From: Pirellulaceae bacterium
GTDB lineage: Bacteria > Planctomycetota > Planctomycetia > Pirellulales > Pirellulaceae
Length of the DNA stretch: 7,877 nt
Direction of reading: 5' to 3'
Assembly (NCBI GenBank): GCA_013002105.1
Contig: JABDKS010000004.1
Location: 1-7,877 of the forward strand
Below are positions 1 through 5,697 of the stretch, piece by piece (position 1 is the first letter of the stretch; each line of letters starts with the position of its first letter). The position numbers were made by a program, and so were the translations under genes. Below the pieces are notes generated by a model. It did no database searches. It was not told where the DNA came from and saw nothing but the letters and a program-made list of their open reading frames with translations.

Positions 1-56
1 AGGCCAGGACCTGTCCTGGCACAGCTGCGCCAGGACAGGTCCCGGCCTACGAGAAA
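1..56. repeat. Palindromic intergenic element, copy 1 (cut by left edge)
   Basis: The left arm at 1-20 and the right arm at 29-48 are inverted repeats of 20 bases with one mismatch, separated by an 8-base spacer (21-28) that itself contains the palindrome CAGCTG. The right side continues to 56 (ACGAGAAA), matching the outer arm of copy 2 at 5549-5612, so the missing left outer arm probably lies just before position 1. Each arm is also nearly self-palindromic (GCCAGGAC-CT-GTCCTGGC), so a transcript could form one long hairpin or two shorter ones. The element starts 12 bases past the stop codon of the zinc-ribbon gene. A role as terminator or 3'-end stabiliser is inference; no U-tract follows. 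Confidence 0.85.
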
Positions 57-68
57 ATTAAAGTTGCT

Positions 69-527
69 CTAGACCCGTCTGCCTGGCGCTTCCACCAATT
101 TCGTTAGCTCACCCTGGTCCAAAAAAATGATCTGACATGCAAAGCAACTGTCGATCACGGCGTTGCCGGGACCGGCGTACGAATGCGTCTCCATTATCTG
201 ATCACAGGCGGGACACAATCGACGAACCTTCAACGCGTCAAGATCCAGGGGAGCGGGCATGCGATCTGTCCCGGGTGATTTGGATCGCAAATACTGAATC
301 AGCATGCCGAAAACGTCTTGCTGAAACAACATTCCGCGGCAACTTGGACATCCAGCAAACTTGCTATTTTCGACCTCGCCGATTACTAACTCGCATTGGC
401 AATTGGGACACATCACGCCGGATGGTCGATCGGTCGAAACACCACGTTGGTCAAAGCTGACGACCGCTTGACCAACGAAATCACAAGCGTGCTGGAGGCT
501 ATCGAATGAGGGAGTCGTGTTGGACAT
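69..527 (-). CDS. Small protein with two TFIIB-type zinc ribbons
   Basis: The chosen start gives 152 residues. Two Cys-pair units are visible: CPNC at 40-43 with CPSC at 60-63, then CPAC at 105-108 with CFAC at 128-131. The second unit is followed by an acidic/hydrophobic tail (IIFLDQGELTKLVEA) that resembles the zf-TFIIB family, where a Cys pair precedes a 'D.gEL..l' helix. Such proteins are presumed to bind zinc; their partners are mostly unknown. No signal peptide or membrane segment is seen. The ATG at 525-527 was chosen because the coding-like sequence begins there, though no Shine-Dalgarno motif precedes it. The frame stays open upstream to a GTG at 689 and an ATG at 683; the latter has a purine-rich AGGTGG close by, so a form of about 204-206 residues is possible. 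It lies downstream of rny on the same strand, by 211 bases (49 if the long form is real), so cotranscription is plausible. Function unknown. Confidence 0.75.
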   Translation of the reverse strand: MSNTTPSFDSLQHACDFVGQAVVSFDQRGVSTDRPSGVMCPNCQCELVIGEVENSKFAGCPSCRGMLFQQDVFGMLIQYLRSKSPGTDRMPAPLDLDALKVRRLCPACDQIMETHSYAGPGNAVIDSCFACQIIFLDQGELTKLVEAPGRRV

Positions 528-698
528 GGCAGCGATCAGCAGTGCAAGGAAAGTCGGCGCAGTCTTACGCGGTGACTGCTCTAACAAATCTACGTCGCAC
601 TCTCTTTTGGATCGCTCACTAGCAGGTAACCGCCAGACAAATTCTTGGCACCACGCCCCGCGCAATTGGCACGATTGATACATTGCCACCTATCTGCA

Positions 699-730
699 GC
701 CAACGCGTCGCCGTTGGCACTACCGTTGGC
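699..730 (-). other. Short hairpin in the rny/zinc-ribbon spacer
   Basis: GCCAACG at 699-705 pairs perfectly with CGTTGGC at 712-718 across a 6-base loop. A second CGTTGGC at 724-730 could pair with the same left arm, giving two alternative stems. The site lies 9-40 bases past the rny stop codon. No T-tract follows on the minus strand, so it does not look like a standard intrinsic terminator; it may be a 3'-end or processing structure. The stems are only 7 bp, so chance is possible. Confidence 0.35.
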
Positions 731-738
731 CGAGACAG

Positions 739-2400
739 TTATTTGGCGGTTTCGGTGAACCGCGATTCTCGTAGCACCGTCACTTTGATCTCGCCCGGAT
801 AGGTTAGTTCTTTCTCAAAAGCTTTGGCGATATCGTGGCAGATGGTAGCAGCCTGCTCGTCGTTCGCCTTGCTGCTGTTGACGATGACTCGCAATTCACG
901 ACCGGCACTAATCGCAAAGGCTTGGCGAACACCGTCGAATCGCTTTGCGATCGATTCCAATTCTTCCATCCGTTTGACATACCGCTCCAACGATTCCCGC
1001 CGCGCGCCGGGACGACTGGCACTACAGGCATCACCCGTTGCCACGACCATCGTATAAGGATGCTCGGTAACGATTTCGTCGTGGTGCCCAAATGCAGCAT
1101 GCACGACTTCAGGTGATTCGTTGTGGCGGCGCAAGATATCGGCACCGATTTTCGGGTGCCCGCCTTCCAGTTCGTGATCGGCGGCTTTGCCGATGTCGTG
1201 CAGCAAACCGCATCGCCGCGCCAGATCACCGTCCATCCCAAGCATCTCCGCGATCATTCCCGAAATGAACGCGACTTCGACGCTGTGGCGCAGCACGTTT
1301 TGGCTGTACGAAGTACGGAAATGCAAGCGGCCCAGGAGTTGTAACAATCGATCATGGAGCCCCGGCACGTTAACTTCATCGGCCGCTTCGCGCCCCTTTT
1401 GCATGATGAATTCGTCAATCTGCTTCGTCACCTCTTCGACCGTCTCTTCGATTTTGGACGGATGAATGCGGCCGTCCGCAATCAGTTTATTAAGCGATTG
1501 GCGTGCCACTTCGCGACGCACGGGATCAAATCCGCTGACGATCACAACGCCGGGTGTGTCATCAATGATCAAGTCAACACCGGTCGCCTTTTCGAAGGCG
1601 CGGATGTTACGTCCTTCGCGACCGATAATACGGCCCTTCATATCATCGGTCGGAACATCCACGGTGCTGGTGGTGGCATCCGCGGTGTTGTTGGACGCGT
1701 ACCGCTGAATAGCGGTCAACAACATCTCGCGTCCCTGAGCCTTGACGACTTCGGACAGCTGTTTCTTGTGCTTGATCAGGACCGAACCGCGTTCGTGCTC
1801 CAACTCCTGCTCCAGCGATTTCATCAACTGCGAACTCGCTTCATCACGCGTCATACCGCTGGCGCGCTCGAGCAAGGCCTGCTGTTCATGCTGAATGGAT
1901 TTCAGCGTTTCGCGTTCTTGCGCGATTGCCTTGAGCTGTGTTTCGAGTCGAGTTTGGCTACTTTCGAGCCCCCGTTGCTGCTTGCGCAGCGCATCCTCTT
2001 GCTGTCGCAACTGTTCTTCACGGCGATCCAGCTTGTCTTCGCGTTGCTGGACTTTTCGACGTTCGCGGGCGACCTCGTCTTCGCCGTCGCTGCGGATCTT
2101 TAACGCCTCTTCTTTGGCCTCCAAGGTCAATTGGGTTCTCAGCGTTTTCGCTTCCCGATTGGCCTCGTCCAGAATTTCGTCAGCTTTCTCCTGCAGGCGA
2201 ATTTTGTAAACCGACACCTTCCAACGCTGATAACCAAGCATCAGCACCGCGCCTGACAGAACGCCGGCCAGGGAGTACAGCGCGAACAAATTGGATTCGG
2301 CCAACAGCGTCAAAGGGACGGTCAATGGATCGATCGAATTTTCGAAGTCGGAGCGCAGGGTCAAACCTGTCGCTGCCAAAGGTGGCATTGTGAAAATCAT
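739..2400 (-). CDS. rny: Ribonuclease Y
   Basis: This is the membrane-anchored endoribonuclease that initiates mRNA decay in many bacteria. From the chosen start it has 553 residues, slightly longer than the usual ~520. In order: a hydrophilic N-terminal stretch of ~35 residues, one membrane segment (~38-56, [20 protein letters not shown]), a long charged Glu/Arg/Gln coiled coil (~65-235), a KH RNA-binding domain with the GxxG loop in [12 protein letters not shown] (256-267), and an HD phosphohydrolase domain with H372, the H401-D402 pair in LLHDIGKA, and D457 in [18 protein letters not shown]. These are the family's metal-binding residues, so the enzyme should be active. The ATG at 2398-2400 was chosen because GAGG (plus-strand 2409-2412) lies 8 bases upstream and the membrane anchor falls at a sensible distance. 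The frame stays open to 2523, but that extra part has no family resemblance. The gene is divergent from tilS, and the zinc-ribbon gene follows it. The extra residues before the anchor are unusual but do not affect identification. Confidence 0.97.
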   Translation of the reverse strand: MIFTMPPLAATGLTLRSDFENSIDPLTVPLTLLAESNLFALYSLAGVLSGAVLMLGYQRWKVSVYKIRLQEKADEILDEANREAKTLRTQLTLEAKEEALKIRSDGEDEVARERRKVQQREDKLDRREEQLRQQEDALRKQQRGLESSQTRLETQLKAIAQERETLKSIQHEQQALLERASGMTRDEASSQLMKSLEQELEHERGSVLIKHKKQLSEVVKAQGREMLLTAIQRYASNNTADATTSTVDVPTDDMKGRIIGREGRNIRAFEKATGVDLIIDDTPGVVIVSGFDPVRREVARQSLNKLIADGRIHPSKIEETVEEVTKQIDEFIMQKGREAADEVNVPGLHDRLLQLLGRLHFRTSYSQNVLRHSVEVAFISGMIAEMLGMDGDLARRCGLLHDIGKAADHELEGGHPKIGADILRRHNESPEVVHAAFGHHDEIVTEHPYTMVVATGDACSASRPGARRESLERYVKRMEELESIAKRFDGVRQAFAISAGRELRVIVNSSKANDEQAATICHDIAKAFEKELTYPGEIKVTVLRESRFTETAK

Positions 2401-2408
2401 GGGAAAGT

Positions 2409-2412
2409 CCTC
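2409..2412 (-). promoter_or_regulatory. Shine-Dalgarno site of rny
   Basis: GAGG on the minus strand lies 8 bases before the ATG at 2400. It supports this start over the longer open frame reaching 2523. Confidence 0.7.
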
Positions 2413-2763
2413 GGGTGAGAGGACGCAAATGAAACCGCCTGCGAGCCATCCGTTGATTGGCTGCCCGATCGTGCATGCTGATATCAGCAGCAGCCTGGAT
2501 CGGCAGCCCCCGTGACGATGCAACTGCAGGCTGATTCGACAAATGTGAATCAGCTCGTGTTGATCGCACGGGCGAGGTGTTTGACTTGGAACCGGTTAGA
2601 CGTTCCAACAAACGGATCACCCGCTTGCTGATCGTCCAGCCAATCGTGAGGATCAAGGTCCACATCGTGCGGTTCCGTTAAGTCTTGGACGCCACAAGCC
2701 AGAACCCTTGCCACCAAAAATGGTGTCGACTGATCGTTCTAGCGGCGGAAAATTTTGCTGTCC

Positions 2764-2770
2764 GGAGGAG
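2764..2770 (+). promoter_or_regulatory. Strong Shine-Dalgarno site before tilS
   Basis: GGAGGAG is a near-perfect anti-16S match. It lies 13 bases before the tilS GTG at 2784, longer than the usual 5-9. The TTG at 2780 has ideal spacing (9 bases) but reads only three codons (TTG AGT GAG) before a TGA at 2789-2791 that overlaps the tilS start region. Either the GTG is used with long spacing, or a tiny leader peptide is translated first. Confidence 0.65.
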
Positions 2771-2783
2771 TTGTTAATCTTGA

Positions 2784-4109
2784 GTGAGTGATCGAATCCA
2801 TTCATGGAGCGAACAAGTAAAAAGTTACCACATTTCGCCTTCATTGGTGAAAGCCTGCGGTGACGGTTTCCGTCGGGAATCCGAAAAAGTGGCGAACACT
2901 GCCAACGCTGACCCAATCGATGTGACAAAACCCTTGAATTCCAACAAATCTCCGCTCGGCAACGACAAAGCCATTGGCCCAAGCGACTCCGCAATCCCCG
3001 AGAGCGGCTTGGCCGACGACGATGGGGCATCAGCTTGGGCGAGTCTTTGCCAACAAGTCAGCAAAGCGTGGCCGATCGATCGCTGGCGGCATGTCGGAGT
3101 CGTCGTCGGATGTAGCGGAGGCGCCGATAGCGTCGGGCTTCTGCGAGCGCTACATCGGCTGAGCCAGAATCCGCAGGACGCACATACTGATCGTCGGGAT
3201 CCGAGCAATCCTGTCACGCGAAATGCCACCCAAACGACAATCGGTTTGCGAAACGCCGGTACGTCACGAGGGTTTTTGGTCGTCGCACATTACAATCATG
3301 GTCTTCGCGGCGATGAATCCGATGGCGACGAATCGTTTGTCGACCAATTAGCACGCGGTTTGGGGCTTCGTGTCGTCCTACATCGTGGCGACGGTTCGGC
3401 GTCCGACGAGGCGTCGCTACGCAGTGAACGACAAGAATTCTTGAATACGGTCGCCCGCGAACATGGCTGTCGCTACGTCGCGGTCGCACACTCGATGGAT
3501 GACAATGTCGAAACCGTCTTGCACCATCTCATGCGAGGAACGGGGCCGTCGGGCCTGGCCGGTATGCCGGTCACTCGCCCGGCAGGCAACACGCCGCACG
3601 ATTCCGACTTTGTACTCGTTCGTCCCCTACTGAATGTCCGTCGTCAAGCGATCCGCGCCGCCATGCAAGAAATCAATCAAACTTGGCGAGAGGATTCCAG
3701 CAACACACAATTACACTACCGACGAAACTGGATTCGCAAGGAAGTGATTCCGATAATCGAGAAAAGGTTTCCCAATGCTACCGACGCGATGGGTCGAGCT
3801 ATCGAGTTGCAGGCCGATTGGCGGCGGACCATCGATTCACTTGCCGATCAATGGATTCAGTCACATGTCACCGATCATCCACTGTCCATCAAACGTTCTG
3901 ATCCGTCTGATCAGGCAATCGTGATCGCCGCACTGCAAATTTTGTGGCGACAGGCTGGTTGGGCACGAACCCACATGAACCGCGAACACTGGATTCGGGT
4001 CGCCACCACCATTAACAGTCAGAACGATCAGCGTTACTCGCTACCCGGTGACATCGATGTCATCGCAGTCGAAAACGTCGTTTCACTGACGCAGCGGGAC
4101 CCTCGCTGA
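2784..4109 (+). CDS. tilS: tRNA(Ile)-lysidine synthetase
   Basis: TilS adenylates C34 of the CAU-anticodon tRNA-Ile with ATP and attaches lysine, changing its identity from Met to Ile and its reading from AUG to AUA. The 441-residue protein has the PP-loop ATP motif SGGADS (111-116), HYNHGLRGDE (169-178), the family motif AHSMDDNVETVLHHLMRGTG (235-254) continuing into PSGLAGMP, and the downstream signature VRPLLNVRR (279-287) with WREDSSN (301-307) and YRRNWIRKEVIP (312-323). The N-terminal ~100 residues before the PP-loop are unusual: most family members begin about 15-25 residues before it. A further ~35-residue polar insert (about 126-162) separates the PP-loop from the next core strand. 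The GTG start follows a strong GGAGGAG site but at 13-base spacing; in-frame alternatives include GTG codon 36 and TTG codon 76 (position 3009). The C-terminal part after ~345 is short and poorly recognisable. avtA follows after 83 bases on the same strand, a possible transcriptional pair without obvious functional link. Confidence 0.95.
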   Translation: MSDRIHSWSEQVKSYHISPSLVKACGDGFRRESEKVANTANADPIDVTKPLNSNKSPLGNDKAIGPSDSAIPESGLADDDGASAWASLCQQVSKAWPIDRWRHVGVVVGCSGGADSVGLLRALHRLSQNPQDAHTDRRDPSNPVTRNATQTTIGLRNAGTSRGFLVVAHYNHGLRGDESDGDESFVDQLARGLGLRVVLHRGDGSASDEASLRSERQEFLNTVAREHGCRYVAVAHSMDDNVETVLHHLMRGTGPSGLAGMPVTRPAGNTPHDSDFVLVRPLLNVRRQAIRAAMQEINQTWREDSSNTQLHYRRNWIRKEVIPIIEKRFPNATDAMGRAIELQADWRRTIDSLADQWIQSHVTDHPLSIKRSDPSDQAIVIAALQILWRQAGWARTHMNREHWIRVATTINSQNDQRYSLPGDIDVIAVENVVSLTQRDPR

Positions 4110-4192
4110 TTGTTACAGTTGACGACGCACAGATTGCCGCCGATCGGATAAAAAAGAGACAGTTTGCGGATGACAACGGAAAGCAGAACAAA

Positions 4193-5461
4193 ATGACGTG
4201 GGAACGATCCGAATTCGGAATGCACTTGTCCAGCGGCAGCGGGATCGGCGAATTGATGGACGACTTGGGACAGTCACTGGCCCAAGGCGGCGATCGCATC
4301 CGGATGCTCGGCGGCGGGCAACCGTCTCACATCGCATCGGTCGACGCAATCTGGCGTGAGCGAATGATGCAAATGGCGGCCGCCGAAGGTCGCTTGGAGC
4401 AAGTGCTGGGTAATTACGAACCGCCGGCTGGAAATTTGTCGTTCCGAAAAGCCGTCGCAGAACTTTTTGCGAAGGAATTTGGGTGGAAGATCACCGCCGA
4501 TCACGTCGGCGTGACCGCGGGCGGTCAAACAGCACTTTTTTTTCTGTTCAATTCACTCGCAGGTCGGTTCGCTGACGGGCGACAACAAAAGGTCCTTTTG
4601 CCACTGGTACCCGAATACATCGGATATGCCGCCCAAAGCGTTGGAGGTGAATTGTTTTGTGCAGTGCCCCCGAAAATCCAGCTGAGCGGGGATCATCAAT
4701 TCAAATACCACGTTGATTTTGACAACGTGAACGTAACCGACGACATCGCGGCTATCTGTGTTTCCAGGCCGACCAACCCGACCGGTAACGTGCTGACCGA
4801 CGACGAAATCAACCGACTTGCAACCCTTGCCTCGGACAACAACATCCCTCTGATCATCGATAACGCCTACGGTGCGCCGTTTCCCAATGCAATATTTACG
4901 CAGGCGACACCGATCTGGAACGAGAACATCATTCTGACACTGAGCCTGTCAAAAATTGGTCTGCCGGGAACACGCACGGGCATCGTTATCGCGCACCCCG
5001 ATCTGATTCGATCGATCGCATCGATGACCTCGATCGTTGGTTTGGCGAATACCAATATTGGGCAAGCGATTTGCGAGCCTTTGATTCGCAGCGGCGAGAT
5101 TCTCCGGATTAGCAACGATCTGGTGCAGCCGTTTTACCGCGAGAAGTCAATCCAAACGCAACGTTTTGTCCAGGAATGCTTCGATGACAACCTTCCCTAT
5201 CGTGTCCATCGCAGCGAAGGCGCTTTCTTTTTGTGGATGTGGTTCGAAGATCTGCCGATCACGTCTCGCGAACTCTACGAGCGATTGAAGGCACGTGACG
5301 TGCTGGTCGTCCCGGGCCATTATTTCTTTTTCGGCCATGACGACCCTACATGGCGCCATCGTCACGAGTGCATCCGCGTCAGTTTTACGATGGGCGAGGA
5401 TGTCGTGCGATCTGGCGTGCAAGTGATCGCCGAAGTCGTTGCCGATGCGTACCGACAATAG
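4193..5461 (+). CDS. avtA: Valine-pyruvate aminotransferase (AvtA-type)
   Basis: This is a fold-type I PLP aminotransferase that moves an amino group between valine and pyruvate, giving 2-oxoisovalerate and alanine. It links branched-chain and alanine synthesis in the cytosol. The 422-residue protein resembles E. coli AvtA (recalled, not computed) along its length: MLGGGQP (38-44), GNYEPPAG (73-80), LPLVPEYIGYA (136-146), FKYHVDF (170-176), ICVSRPTNPTGNV (188-200), the PLP-contacting D223 and Y226 in IIDNAYGAPFP, the Schiff-base lysine K254 in SLSKIGLPGTRTGI, EGAFFLWMWFEDLPIT (342-357), RLKARDVLVVPGHYFF (364-379) and R395 in ECIRVSF. The length is normal for the family. The ATG has a GGAAAG nine bases upstream. 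The frame stays open back into tilS, but without ATG, GTG or TTG. A run of eight T (4536-4543) lies inside the gene at L115-F117. No leader peptide or operator was recognised. Exact amino donor preference cannot be read from sequence. Confidence 0.95.
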   Translation: MTWERSEFGMHLSSGSGIGELMDDLGQSLAQGGDRIRMLGGGQPSHIASVDAIWRERMMQMAAAEGRLEQVLGNYEPPAGNLSFRKAVAELFAKEFGWKITADHVGVTAGGQTALFFLFNSLAGRFADGRQQKVLLPLVPEYIGYAAQSVGGELFCAVPPKIQLSGDHQFKYHVDFDNVNVTDDIAAICVSRPTNPTGNVLTDDEINRLATLASDNNIPLIIDNAYGAPFPNAIFTQATPIWNENIILTLSLSKIGLPGTRTGIVIAHPDLIRSIASMTSIVGLANTNIGQAICEPLIRSGEILRISNDLVQPFYREKSIQTQRFVQECFDDNLPYRVHRSEGAFFLWMWFEDLPITSRELYERLKARDVLVVPGHYFFFGHDDPTWRHRHECIRVSFTMGEDVVRSGVQVIAEVVADAYRQ

Positions 5462-5548
5462 CGAGCGAATATAGCAACGCAAACATCCAAGTTCTTGCGA
5501 GGCCATTACGGTCACTGCGGCCTGAAACACACTCATCGACGACGTAGG

Positions 5549-5612
5549 TTTCTCGTAGGCCAGGACCGGTCCTGGCAAATTTGCGTCAGGACACGCCCTG
5601 GCCTACAAGAAA
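5549..5612. repeat. Palindromic intergenic element, copy 2 (complete)
   Basis: A 64-base imperfect palindrome: the arm 5549-5576 pairs with 5585-5612 (28 bases each, 23 matching) around an 8-base spacer, AAATTTGC. The left arm contains a perfect 16-base palindrome, CCAGGACCGGTCCTGG (5560-5575); the right arm holds a decayed counterpart (5586-5601). The left arm differs from the reverse complement of the copy 1 right arm (29-56) at only 2 of 28 positions. The layout of two self-palindromic halves in inverted orientation recalls REP/BIME-type elements. It lies between the convergent 3' ends of avtA and the DUF4332 gene, where it could act as a two-way terminator or RNA 3'-end protector; that role is inference. 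Confidence 0.9.
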
Positions 5613-5697
5613 TCGAAACATGCTCTCGCGTCGTGGTCGTCCACGTTCTCAAACGTCCGTGGCTTGGTTCACGAAATGCGACTTCGACATCAACGCG

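Larger units (their letters stand above)
2401..2783. other. Divergent spacer between rny and tilS
   Basis: These 383 bases separate two divergent genes and must hold promoters for both, unless the transcripts begin elsewhere. The only plus-strand -35-like hexamer noticed is TTGACT at 2581-2586, but nothing resembling a -10 box lies about 17 bases beyond it, so no promoter is called. No tRNA, riboswitch, tandem repeat or strong terminator was seen. A minus-strand frame opens at an ATG at 2663-2665 with a short hydrophobic start (MWTLILTIGWTI), but it runs far into rny in another frame and is not called as a gene. Confidence 0.6.

Noticed and set aside
528..689. 54-codon N-terminal extension of the zinc-ribbon gene
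   Set aside because: Its codons (TTA, AGA, AGT, GTA) look less like the rest of the gene and no motif is present. It is kept only as an alternative start because a purine-rich site lies before the ATG at 683.
1354..2103. Plus-strand open frame of 249 codons opposite rny
   Set aside because: It lies wholly antisense to the RNase Y coiled coil and KH region, whose biased codons keep the opposite strand open. No family resemblance is seen.
2581..2609. TTGACT as a possible -35 box for tilS
   Set aside because: No -10-like hexamer occurs at the expected spacing, so a promoter cannot be supported.
2180..2665. Minus-strand frame of 161 codons with a hydrophobic start, ahead of rny
   Set aside because: It would overlap rny by 221 bases in another frame, has no clear ribosome site, and becomes non-protein-like after about 30 residues. 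A short peptide from its first part cannot be excluded.
4107..4192. In-frame upstream extension of avtA reaching into tilS
   Set aside because: The frame is open but contains no ATG, GTG or TTG, and the AvtA family start fits the ATG at 4193.
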